From NCBI RefSeq assembly GCF_005239225.2, contig NC_133294.1:1426001-1490000 (forward strand): a stretch of DNA of 64,000 bases, written 5' to 3'. Under the pieces are notes generated by a model that saw nothing but the letters and a program-made list of their open reading frames with translations, searched no databases and was not told where the DNA came from. The DNA comes from Populus alba. Taxonomy: Eukaryota; Streptophyta; Magnoliopsida; Malpighiales; Salicaceae. Each line of letters starts with the position of its first letter. Positions within the stretch are counted from its first letter, which is position 1. Made by a program: the position numbers and the translations under genes. This document shows positions 34,838-45,234 of this stretch, piece by piece.

Positions 34838-36210
34838 TCTGTCAACTCGACCATCGACGTGCTGTTAAATCTTATAAACCCACCTACTGCCTACCACATA
34901 CATGGATGGATGTAAGGGCACTAGTGACCAAGTGTGATTACCGTGAAGTGCCTTGATTTCCTCTGTCATAGCATTATGCCAAATCAAGTACTGGTTGGCA
35001 TCCTTGAAATAAAGTGGTTCCTGTTGTGGTAGAGAATCTACTCGGGAGGCAGGGGAGACACTAAAATTTGCTGTCTTGGATACACGTGGGCGAAGTATCA
35101 TGGAGTGGGTGCAGGCAGCAGGAGGGGGAGTGGCAGACGCACTGGCCGTAGCTTGCTGAAGGGAGAATTGAGACAAATCAACACATAAATTAAGTCCATG
35201 AAAGGAAATAGATGAAGAACCTGGCAATGATGAGCTCAATACAGGGGATCCAATAGGGGTGACCTCAACATTTTGTTCACTGCTGTTGGGAAAAACAGGG
35301 GAGATGGTAGATGAACCAGCAAGAGAGAACGGCAAGTCTGAACCTGTACCTAAGGAATGATCATGACAGTGATATGCAGGTAATGGTAAGGGTTCCTTAA
35401 GGGTTGTGTTATGTGCAGGGGGTGTCGGGTGAGTGTTTGGATAGAATGATGGGATGGGTTGTAAAGTAGCAGCAAGAGGTTGTATGGGTGAATCTGCAAT
35501 CTGTTCAGTTTTGTCAAGAGGGAAAACAGTTTCATGAAAACAAACATGACGAGCAAGATAAATACGGTTTGATGACAAATCAAGACATCGATATCCTAAA
35601 TGAGAATTGCTATATCCTAGAAAGACACAAGGGGATGAGTGAAAATCTAACTTATGAGCATTGTATGGACGAAGGAATGGAAAACAAAGACACCCGAAAG
35701 TACAGAGGAAAGCATAATCAGGAGTTGTTTTTAAAAGACATTCAAATGGTGTTTTATGATTAAGAACAGCAGTGGGCATGCGATTATCAAATATACTGAA
35801 CTTTCAAACGCATAACTCCAGTATTTTAAGGGAGCTTTACATTGGCCAAGAAGAGTAAGCCTAGTTTCAACAATATGTCGATGACGACGTTCAACCATTC
35901 CATTTTGTTCATGAGTATGTGGACAAATAACACAATGATGAATACCAATGGTTTTAAAATATGTATTGAGTTTGCGATATTCACCACCCCAATCTGTTTG
36001 AACAGACTTAATTTTTTAAAAAAATTGGCGCTCAACGAGTGCCTGAAATTGATGTAATATAGCAAACACATCAAATTTTGCAACCAACGGATAAAACCAA
36101 ATAAATTTGGTATGGGCATCCACAAAGATAACAAAATAGTGAAAAACATCGGACAAAAACATAGAGGAAGGACCCCAAACATCACTAAAAATTAGATCAA
36201 GAGGAGCTTG
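34838..36210 (-). pseudogene. Copia integrase/reverse transcriptase remnant, part 2
   Basis: From right to left: integrase core with FVDAHTKFIWFYPL-like text, CPHTHEQNGMVERRHRHIVE, INRMPTAVLNHKTPFECL, FGCLCFPFLRPYNAHKLDF and VFLGYSNSHLGYRCLD. A linker leads to the reverse transcriptase start ([28 protein letters not shown]). Several shifts occur near 35780-36060. The left end is the junction with the 2768-bp insertion and the right end is the junction with the copia element at 36216. Confidence 0.85.
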
Positions 36211-36215
36211 AGTTT

Positions 36216-36361
36216 TATTATAGAATGTAATTATATAGGAAATATTGTAGTCATATTCTTATGTGGTAATCTCCACCTTTACTATTGTATATTGCCCTAC
36301 TCATATATATAGAAAGGGTTGGCTAACCTATTAGGTTAAGCCTCCTAATTATTTCTCAACT
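36216..36361 (+). repeat. 5' LTR of the copia element at 36216-40628
   Basis: 146 bp, with a CATATATATAGAAAG box at about 36302-36316 as the likely promoter. Confidence 0.9.
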
Positions 36362-36526
36362 TGGTAGCAGAGCCTCCTAATATTTTCTCTCTTTGCAGCC
36401 GGCCCTAATTTTCTCCCCCATGGACTCTCCTCCTGCGCCGTTTGCTCCAACTCTCCCTCCACCGGTGATGCATCATCACCGGCCAGCCCTCTTCCTGCTG
36501 CTGGCTCTGCCGTTCCTCTGCCTCTT

Positions 36527-38449
36527 ATGGGAACACAATCTCCAATGGTTCCTCTATCAAACACCCACCATGTTGTGTCGTTGAAACTTACGAACACCAA
36601 CTATCTTTATTGGAGAATGCAGATGAAGCCATATCTCCTTGGTCAAGGTGTTTTTCAGTTTGTTGACGGCTCCTTGCCGTGTCCTCCATCTCATATGATT
36701 GATGCTTCGGCTGATTCTTCTTCTGCCATCAGCCCCTCTTTTCTTCGTTGGAAGCAACAAGATCAACTTATTTTGAGTGCTCTTCTCTCCTCTCTTTCCG
36801 TGGATGTGCTGCATCTTGTCGTCGATTGTTCTACTTCACATTGTGTTTGGCGCATGCTTGAGAAGGCACTTGCCTCTCCATCTAATTCTCGGATCATGCA
36901 ACTACATGGCTCCTTTCAAGACCTTCGGCAAGGTGATGCATCGGTTAGTATGTATATGCAGCAAGCCAAATCGTTATTTGACGAATTGGCTGCTGCTGGT
37001 CGCCCAATGTCCCTTGAAGATTTCAATCTCTATGTGTTTCGTGGACTTCGCGGTGAGTTCAAAGACTTGGTAACTAGTCTCATAACCAAGGCTGAACCGC
37101 TATCGTATGCTGATCTTCATAGTCATCTCCTTACCCATGAGTTTCTGCACAAGAACTCTTTTCACTCCATGGCTGTCGGTTCATCCTCTTCATCACTGCT
37201 GTCTTCTTCTTCTCTGCCGCAGCAGCCACCATTGCTGCCAACACCTCCGAATTCTGCTTATTATGCCATGACTAATCACAGCCGAAACAGGGGACGTTCT
37301 AGAGGTAATTGGCGCTCAAACACCAACCGATTTCAGGCCCCAAACAGAGGTCATTCCGCTGCAGATTGGAGGCAAAATCAGTGGCAGAACAGGCGCACCT
37401 CTGCTGCAGATTTTCGGCCAAATCAGGGGCAGTGGTCTGGACATGTCCGCTGCCAATTATGTTCCACTCCTGGCCATTCAGCTCTTCAATGCTATCAGTT
37501 TCGCAGCAGCACACAACAACCCTCTCCTCACCTTGCTGTTGCGAATGATTCTGCTGCAACGACTTGGTTTCTCGACACCGGCGCGAATCAACATGTGACG
37601 CCTGATCTTGCAACTCTAACTGATTCTGCTCCTTATCTTGGTAATGATTTCTTGCATGTTGGTGATGGTAAGGCCCTTGACATATCCCATGTTGGACATA
37701 CTACTTTATATTCCCCCAAACGCTTGTTTACATTAACTAATGTTCTTCGTGTGCCTCACATTACCAAACCGTTGTTATCTGTTCAGAAATTCTGTCGTGA
37801 TAATCATGTTTATTTTGAATTTCACGATTCTGTGTTTTATGTGAAGGATCTCGTCACCAAGGAAGTTCTTCTTTCCGGTCGAGTCATGATGGTCTTTTAT
37901 GTTCTCTCGAGTCCTCGGCTACGTCAGTTTTCTCTTAAAATTAAATTTGTTCAAACTGATTGGGGTGGTGAATATCGTAAATTAAATACATTTTTTCAAA
38001 CAATTGGTATTCATCATCGATTAATTTGTCCTCATACTCATGAACAAAATGGCACAGTTGAACGTCGTCATAGACATATTGTCGAAACTGGCCTAACCCT
38101 CTTAGGACAGTGTAATGCCCCATTGCGTTTTTGGAACTATGCTATGGAATCATCGGTCTATCTTATTAATCGCATGCCTACTCCTGTTCTTCAAAATAAA
38201 TCTCCTTTTGCGTGTCTGTTTCATCGCACTCCTGATTATAATTTTCTACGCACTTTTGGGTGTCTTTGTTTTCCATTTTTACGTCCATATCATGCTCATA
38301 AATTAGATTTTCGATCTTCTCCTTGTGTGTTTTTAGGCTATAGCTCGTCTCATCTTGGTTATCGGTGTCTTGATTTAGAGTCTGGTCGTGTCTATGTCTC
38401 CCGTCATGTTCGTTTTCATGAATGTGTCTTTCCTTTTCAAAAAGTCTGA
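36527..38449 (+). CDS. Copia gag-protease-integrase fusion, internally deleted
   Basis: A single open frame of 640 codons. Gag (NTNYLYWRMQMKPYLLGQGV near residue 20, then DLRQGDASVSMYMQQAK) leads to one knuckle, CQLCSTPGHSALQC, near residue 310. The protease site is FLDTGANQHV near residue 347. The frame then jumps from VMMVFYVLSSPR near residue 460 to FVQTDWGGEYR near 475, so the integrase zinc finger (HHCC) and first catalytic part are missing. The rest of integrase follows (CPHTHEQNGTVERRHRHIVE; FGCLCFPFLRPYHAHKLDF). An upstream ATG at 36421 opens a different frame and could be the original gag start. Confidence 0.85.
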   Translation: MGTQSPMVPLSNTHHVVSLKLTNTNYLYWRMQMKPYLLGQGVFQFVDGSLPCPPSHMIDASADSSSAISPSFLRWKQQDQLILSALLSSLSVDVLHLVVDCSTSHCVWRMLEKALASPSNSRIMQLHGSFQDLRQGDASVSMYMQQAKSLFDELAAAGRPMSLEDFNLYVFRGLRGEFKDLVTSLITKAEPLSYADLHSHLLTHEFLHKNSFHSMAVGSSSSSLLSSSSLPQQPPLLPTPPNSAYYAMTNHSRNRGRSRGNWRSNTNRFQAPNRGHSAADWRQNQWQNRRTSAADFRPNQGQWSGHVRCQLCSTPGHSALQCYQFRSSTQQPSPHLAVANDSAATTWFLDTGANQHVTPDLATLTDSAPYLGNDFLHVGDGKALDISHVGHTTLYSPKRLFTLTNVLRVPHITKPLLSVQKFCRDNHVYFEFHDSVFYVKDLVTKEVLLSGRVMMVFYVLSSPRLRQFSLKIKFVQTDWGGEYRKLNTFFQTIGIHHRLICPHTHEQNGTVERRHRHIVETGLTLLGQCNAPLRFWNYAMESSVYLINRMPTPVLQNKSPFACLFHRTPDYNFLRTFGCLCFPFLRPYHAHKLDFRSSPCVFLGYSSSHLGYRCLDLESGRVYVSRHVRFHECVFPFQKV

Positions 38450-40475
38450 ACAGGTAACAACACCCCCGGTTCCCCCCACTCCACCTACCTATCTTCCATC
38501 ACTGCAACCCCCTTCCTGTTTTCAGCCTCTTCCTTCCCAACTCGGCAAACACACAACTCACCTTTGCCCTTGCCGCAACCCCCCAGCTTGCTCCCCTGCC
38601 CGTTGATTTAGCGACCCTGCCTCACCACCCCACACAGCCATACTATCACCACATGCTTGTCTTTCCAATGATTATTGTGCAGGAACAGGTTCTGACTTGC
38701 AGGATTCAGTTGCGGCACAACCTCGCACCTACCCGGCTTCACCTCCTGGTCTGCAACTTTGTGTTGATCTCTCCTCTTATCCTCTTCAGCACATTCCAGG
38801 TACAGGTGTTGCTACTCCATGTCCCGCTGCTCCTAAACACCCCATGGTTCTTCGTCCGAGACAGCCCAAGACAGCGCTGATCACCACCACGGCAGCCACC
38901 TCTGCTGCTTCCTTCAGTCGGGTATCTTCTCCTCCCTCGCATGAGCCACTTATTTTTCCTGATGCTAACAGATATGAGGCGTGGCATAATGCTATGCGAG
39001 AGGAAATTCAGGCCTTACGCGCAAACAGAACATGGACTTTAGTGCCATTTCATCCGTCCATGAATGTTGTTGGTAGCCGATGGGTCTACAAAATTAAACG
39101 CAAATCTGATGGTAGCATTGAGAGGTATAAGGCGCGCCTGGTTGCTAGGGGCTTCACTCAGCAAGAAGGTATTGATTACTCAGAAACTTTTAGTCCTGTT
39201 ATCAAACAGGCAACAGTCCGCTTAGTGTTCTCCATTGCAGTTTCGAGTGGTTGGAAAATTCATCAGCTTGACATTCATAATGCATTTCTAAATGGAGTCC
39301 TTGATGAAGAGGTTTACATGAAACAACCTCCAGGTTTTGTTGATTCTGCACTCCCAGGTCATGTATGTCGATTGCATAAATCTCTATATGGGTTAAAAAC
39401 AGGCTCCGCGGGCTTGGTACACTCGTCTGAATGATTTTCTATTATCCATTGGTTTCCGTGCTTCTAAAGTGGATACCTCATTGTTTATCTTCTCGGTTGG
39501 TAGTGACATTTGTTATCTTTTGGTTTATGTTGATGATATTCTGCTTACGGTAATAATGGAACTCTGCTACAACGACTCATTCAGCTACTGAGCTCTGAAT
39601 TTAAACTTCGGGATTTGGGTGATGTTCATTATTTCTTGGGTATTGAAGTGCAGTCTACTAGTCTGGGACTTATGCTTTGTCAACATAAATATACACTTGA
39701 TATCCTCACACGAGCTGGTATGTTATCCTGTAAACCAGTTGATACTCCTATTTCGGCATCCAAGCCACCATTATGCGGATCCATTGTTTTCTGATGCTAC
39801 TCGTTTTCGGCAACTTGTTTGGTGCTCTCCAATATCTCACTTTCACACGCCCGGATATTTGCTTTGCTGTTAACCGGGTCTGTCAATTTATGCATGCTCC
39901 TACAGAATCCCATTGGGCTGCCGTGAAACGCATCTTGCGTTATCTCCGTGGGTACGGCATCACATGGTTTACATATTACTCGCAGCTCTTCCTTTGCTTT
40001 ACACGGTTTTACAGATGCAGATTGGGCAGGTAGTATTGAGGATAGAAAGTCTACAGGTGGTTATCTTGTGTTCTTTGGTCAGACGCCAATTTCATGGAAA
40101 TCGAGTAAGCAACGCACTGTTGCTCGTTCTTCGACGGAAGCTGAGTACAAAGCCTTAGCCGATGGCACGGCTGAAGTTATCTGGCTTCAGTACTTGTTAA
40201 CGGATCTTCAGATTCCGACTCATTCTGCTCCTATTATCTGGTGTGACAACCTTGGTGCCACGTATTTGTCCGCAAACCCTATATTTCATGCTCGCACAAA
40301 ACATATTGAGATTGATTATCATTTTGTCCGAGATAGAGTTGCGAAGAAGGAGATTCAGATTCGTTTTATTTCCTCTCAGGATCAACTTGCCGATGTCTTC
40401 ACTAAGCCACTACCTGCTGCTTCATTTACTACTTTTAAATTCAAGCTTCGGGTTGATCCTCCACCCTCAGCTTGA
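38450..40475 (+). pseudogene. Copia reverse transcriptase/RNase H with frameshifts
   Basis: Reverse transcriptase reads well from 38697 ([14 protein letters not shown] [26 protein letters not shown]) to LYGLK. An extra A in TTAAAAACAGG near 39400 then shifts the frame. The catalytic LVYVDDILLT near 39520 is in another frame, and further shifts occur near 39552, 39765 and 39952. RNase H is open from about 39950 to 40475 ([46 protein letters not shown]). Confidence 0.85.
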
Positions 40476-40482
40476 GGGGGCG

Positions 40483-40628
40483 TATTATAGAATGTAATTA
40501 TATAGGAAATATTGTAGTCATATTCTTATGTGGTAATCTCCACCTTTACTATTGTATATTGCCCTACTCATATATATAGAAAGGGTTGGCTAACCTATTA
40601 GGTTAAGCCTCCTAATTATTTCTCAACT
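40483..40628 (+). repeat. 3' LTR of the copia element at 36216-40628
   Basis: Identical to 36216-36361. Confidence 0.9.
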
Positions 40629-40633
40629 AGTTT

Positions 40634-40758
40634 GATGACCCGTAGTTTTTAAAGCCAGACGAGAAGATTTTCCCAAAGGGCATGCTGGACAATTAAAATT
40701 AAATTGTTTTATAAGGCGTCACTTCATCCTGCTGTAACAGCTCCTCTGTTACCAACTC
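40634..40758 (-). pseudogene. Start of integrase of the old minus-strand copia element
   Basis: The minus strand reads LIKQFNFNCPACPLGKSSRL, the zinc-binding CPxC end of the copia pre-integrase domain, and then continues across the 36216-40633 insertion. Only a short spacer separates it from the primer site, so gag and protease are deleted. Confidence 0.75.
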
Positions 40759-40886
40759 AATCACAGCAGCCCTTCCTTGATATTTATAACATTAGGGTTG
40801 TGTACAATACAAGGGTGGAATGTACTATACATGATAATTATTCCTATACAAGGTATTTACATGTATATAGGACTCTTTCCATAATA
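40759..40886 (-). repeat. 5' LTR of the old minus-strand copia element
   Basis: Pairs with 30578-30705. Confidence 0.85.
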
Positions 40887-41723
40887 TATTGTTTAGAGTC
40901 TGTGGCTTCATCAGAATGATGTAATCTTTAATGATGTCACTCCAGATCTTCAGGGCTGCTTCTACTTGATTCTTCACAGGCTTTCCTTATGGTTGAAGAT
41001 TGATAGAAACACTTTTGCTTACACCAGAATGGATCTAGGGATCAGCTCTGATGGGATCAAATTCTGGGATAACAGAATAACTCACAGCTGACTATTACCA
41101 TTTTTTCCTTTGTTTGGTCTCTGTTCCCTTTCTTTCGTTGCATGCAGCAGCCGTTCTTTTATGGCTTCTTTTGTTCTTCTTTCTGTTGTTGTCTTTTTCC
41201 GACTTCTTTGGCTTTCCCAAAAATTAATAAAATCTCGACTATTATCTAAACAAAAACCGGGAGGATATACTATAATAGCTAGTGCCAGCAAGTTGATCGT
41301 GAACTAGCAAAAGAAAAAACATAGTAGAGATTTTATTGACTTTTGGCTAATAAGAAGATAGATGACTGGAGGCAATTGCCCTTAATGTTCCAGCCGGCTA
41401 AAATATACATATACTGACACGTAAAAACAATGTTACAATGAGTTTATCTGAATACATTTGGACTAATGTGTATTAATTTGGACATAACTTAACACATGAG
41501 AGAACTAAGGAAGCCGTCATTCTATTATAGTGGGCTAAATGGACCTGCCGTTGTTAGCCTCTGCAATATGTCTCTTTTACAAGGACAAGGACAAGGACTT
41601 GACAAATAGTTGATGCTCTCCAACATTTAACTTTTACAAAGACGTTTTATTCTATATATACAGAAGAATCAACATAACTTTATTTTATTCTTATAAAAGT
41701 AATAAATAAGAATTCACCTTTAT

Positions 41724-41758
<35 letters not shown>

Positions 41759-42326
41759 CTTATAATAATTCATTTTATATATTCTAAAAGAATCAACTCA
41801 ACCCAAAAATTTAAAATGTTAGATTAGATACTAAGATATTATTTATATTATTCTCTAACATACCCTTTCAAGTGAAGGCCTGTGGGCTTGAAACTTGCAC
41901 AAACCTATATTACTTTGTGTTTGATTTTTATCAATAAATAATAATGGTGAGATTCAAATTCATAACCACTTGGTTATCAAAATTTGATATCATGTCAAAA
42001 AATCAATTCAACCTAAAAACTTAAACTGTTAGGTGAGGTAGTAAAATATGATTTATATTATTCTCTAACATATACTAAAATATAATTTATATTATTCTCT
42101 AACATATATTAAACAACCAAAACACATATACTAATGTTACATTTATTTTTTAACGAGGAATAGTTCTTTAAAGATTGTATATATAGGGTTCTCAAACAGT
42201 TTAATTATGAAAAACTGCTAGCTAAGTTGTTTCTTTGTAGTCATCTCTCTGAAAACAAGTTTTCTTTTTGACATTCATTTTACCAAGAGCTAGCTATTGC
42301 AGCATTCCAATCATTTCCATTACTAA
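40887..42326. other. AT-rich intergenic DNA with an (AT)n microsatellite
   Basis: No gene is seen. An (AT)n run lies at about 41724-41756. CTAACATATACTAAAATATA-type short repeats recur near 42000-42110. Confidence 0.5.
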
Positions 42327-43440
42327 AAGGTTGTCAAAAACACTTTTTTTTGACACGACACGAAATATATAATATAAACTCGGATCGTAAAACTCGAATC
42401 GTAAAATCATAAAATCGCAAGAAAAATATTTTAACTAATTATATATTGACAATTTCAGTCAAACAGTAAATAATAATATAATACAATTAAAATAAAAATG
42501 AAATAAACAATACAAGTATCCAAATACCTTGAAATATATAATTCAAATAAAATTTCATTTATGGTTTAAATAACTTAAAAATACGAAAAGAAAAAAATAA
42601 GATTGAACAACTATGTTTTATTGATAGAGTTTCAGAACATTTTCTAGAGGACTGATCTTGAAATACACTGCAGGCAACTAGTGAGATGATACAACATTCT
42701 AAGGTATATCACCAACTTCAAAAAAAATAAATTAATAGAGACCAATACAGTGAACCCGTGACAACGAGAACGAAAACGTTCAAAATGACATCAATTTAAT
42801 CTCATGCCACCTCACCTTCCACTTTTTGTATGTTAGTAACAATTCCTAGAAATAATGTCCAAATATCTCACCAAGCAAGACATGTATTTCAAGTTCTCTC
42901 TGAGTCTTTGTCGTCTCTCTTTAAAGTTAACAAATGGTTAGTCTAAAACACAATATTTCTCTCTATATAAGTATTCATATCTCTTATTTTACTCCTTTGA
43001 TTCATCACCATCTACCTCTATCTTCCCATGATTTCTAATCCTCCGATCATGCATTCCAACCTAAAATACAGTATAAGCTTTCCCATACCCAAGATCCTCT
43101 AATGCTGGTGTTAGTCTGCTAAGATTGAAAATTTGAGATTTGAGGCAACGGGGAAAGGGAAGACTGAGGAGTGGGGACTATGTAGTGGAGTGTCAAGCGA
43201 CTTGGACAAGAAGGTAGTAAATTTTTTAACTTTTGCGGGTTAAAACTCAAAATTGGTCAAACTCGATCAAAATCGGTCAAACTCGTAAAATCAGTCTGAT
43301 TTTACCGATTTTAACCGAGTTTGACCAATTTTAATTGAGTTTGACCGATTTTGAGTTTTAACCTGATTTGACACATTTTATACATGTTGACTCGTAAAAT
43401 CGTAAGATTTTAAGAGTCAACTCGCGATTTTAACAACCTT
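42327..43440. mobile_element. Inverted-repeat element bounded by AAGGTTGT...ACAACCTT
   Basis: The left end is AAGGTTGTCAAAA and the right end TTTTAACAACCTT, which are inverted repeats with one mismatch. Subterminal CTCGTAAAATCG-like words occur at both ends (near 42380-42420 and 43390-43430). No transposase frame is present, so it is a MITE-like or non-autonomous DNA element of 1114 bp. A target duplication was not clear, so the superfamily is left open. Confidence 0.65.
43241..43365. repeat. Long imperfect hairpin of GGTCAAACTCG repeats
   Basis: The left arm has CAAAATTGGTCAAACTCG and CAAAATCGGTCAAACTCG. The right arm has their complements (CGAGTTTGACCAATTTT, GAGTTTGACCGATTTTG). The arms exceed 50 bp with a loop of a few bases. 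Confidence 0.8.
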
Positions 43441-44469
43441 GTTACAATTATCTTTGGGTGTTTTCTTCCGAATCTTGTTCCCATTATATTAATGATCGGT
43501 ATTATGAGTAAATACAAACCTGCTTAGGATTTCGCGTAACAATTTAATTAGCTTTGAGTTGAGATTGCTCATTAACAATAGTTACTTGCATAATTTCAGG
43601 TAGAGAGCAATTATGGGTTCTGAGGCAATACTGAAGGCACCCTTAGAGCAGCGATGAATGGAAAATGGGATGGCATGATTGACTACTATCAGAAACATTC
43701 CGAATATTTGCACTCTCCACTTACGGCCTCTAAGGAGACTGCACTTCATATAGCTGTGTGCAGCAAACAAGAGCAACCACTTAAAGATTTACTTGAATTC
43801 ATGAAGAAAAACGAATTACCTTTAACTGAGACAGAATTTCTCAAGAAAACAAATAAATTTGGAAATACGGTTCTTCACGAAGCAACCATCTATGGCAATA
43901 ATAAGGCTGTAAAACTCTTGGTAGAACGTTGTCCCGAGCTGCTTTCGGTTCCAAATAAGTTCGGAGAAACCCCATTGTTTACAGCTGCCGGATTTACAGA
44001 GACAGAAATAGTGGAGTTTTTAATCAGATCCAAACCAGAACAATGCATGGATGACAATGGCCGCCTATTATCAATTCACATCAAGCGATCGGAAGATGGC
44101 CTGTCCATCCTTAGCGCTGCTATCATAGGGCAAAACTTTGGTAACAATTCCTCTCTATATTGAATTTTCAAATTTAAAAGTATGCATATATAAGATATTG
44201 TATAATTTCTGTCTTCCTAATTTCATAAATGCAGAAACAGCTTTACTGTTGCTAGAACTGGATAAATCGCTCGCCAGCTTGAAGGACAGAAATCAAATAT
44301 CTACTCTTCAACTTCTAGCCGAAATGCCAGCTGCTTTTGAGAGTGAATTTTCCATGGGCATATTTGAAAGACTCATCTACTGTTGTATGCCTACTCCAAC
44401 CACATTATTAGACCTTACAATATTGCCTACATATTCTTGTTTGAATACCATGGACATACACATACATAT

Positions 44470-45234
44470 TGTAGAAACACAAATTTTCTACTAATCAAAT
44501 TTCACCATGTGTTATTTTATTCTTTAAAAGAAAGGATAAAATAAAATTGAAATAAATGACATGGAAAACAAATGAACCTTCATATATTTCTTGGCCAATG
44601 AAAAGTTGACACTTGGGATGAAATATTCAAGATATCTTGTCATAAATGCAAGATCCTGTCAATAAAGACCAACCAATAAAATTATGCCAAGTGGCATTGG
44701 AAAAGGACCTGAGAGCCCCAACAGATCTCTATAAATAGAGGGCCTCAACCTAAAGGCAGGGGATTGGATTCCTGGAGATACAAATTTTCTTCAAGACAAG
44801 CTTTCCAAGCAAGGAAGCTCTCTCTCTTTCTCTTCAAGCAAGGAAGCTCACTCTCAAAGAGTTCTCAAGCCTCCTTCATCTACGCTTGAAGTCTACAAAG
44901 AACGAAGCTCTGTTGGATCAAGCCAAAACACCCCATAAGAGTTCTTCAACAATACTTTGAAGACAAATCAAGGTACTCTTCAAAGCATCAAATCACAACT
45001 TCTCGCTTCGCAATACACGCTCAAATTCACGTTCTTGTAAAGCACAAATCTTGGCTTGATTACTCAAATAAATCAAGTCACCATGCATCAAATCCAAGGG
45101 AAGAATCAAAGGATTGCCATATTCTTTTGAAAGAATATATTACATAGAGATTGTATCCATTCATATATTTAATAAAATCATATATTTGTACACGTGTGCT
45201 TGTTTAATTTCAGGTACACAAAATTGTGTCTACA
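44470..45234 (+). mobile_element. Solo LTR, 765 bp, in the second intron of gene D
   Basis: The ends TGTAGAAACACAAATTTT and AAAATTGTGTCTACA are inverted matches (TG...CA). CATAT flanks both sides (44465-44469, 45235-45239). A strong CTATAAATAG box at 44729-44738 points along the gene. Its position is fully intronic, so it need not abolish splicing, but it could start sense transcripts of the downstream exons. Confidence 0.9.

Larger units (their letters stand above)
36216..40628 (+). mobile_element. Copia element, identical 146-bp LTRs with non-TG/CA ends
   Basis: The LTRs at 36216-36361 and 40483-40628 are identical base for base as I read them. They start TATTATAGAATG and end TTTCTCAAC(T), so the usual TG/CA ends are replaced. 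AGTTT lies at 36211-36215 and 40629-40633. The primer site is TGGTAGCAGAGCC. A polypurine GAGGGGGCG precedes the right LTR. The internal coding region has a deletion between protease and integrase and several single-base shifts. It lies inside the integrase of the minus-strand copia element at 30578-40886. Confidence 0.92.
30578..40886 (-). mobile_element. Old copia element carrying two later insertions
   Basis: LTRs of 128 bp lie at 30578-30705 and 40759-40886, reading TGTAATGGAAAG...GCTGTGATT on the minus strand. A degenerate primer site (TTGGTAACAGAGG) adjoins the right LTR. Going leftward, integrase starts at once (CPACPLGKSSRL near 40690), so gag and protease have been lost. Integrase is split by the copia insertion at 36216-40628, and reverse transcriptase by the 2768-bp insertion at 32065-34832. 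Target duplications of the host element are not clear (CAATG on the left, TATTG on the right). It is the oldest layer of the nest. Confidence 0.85.

Noticed and set aside
35488..35763. Plus-strand open frame opposite the copia integrase
   Set aside because: It is the shadow of the minus-strand integrase/RT linker, which carries clear copia motifs.
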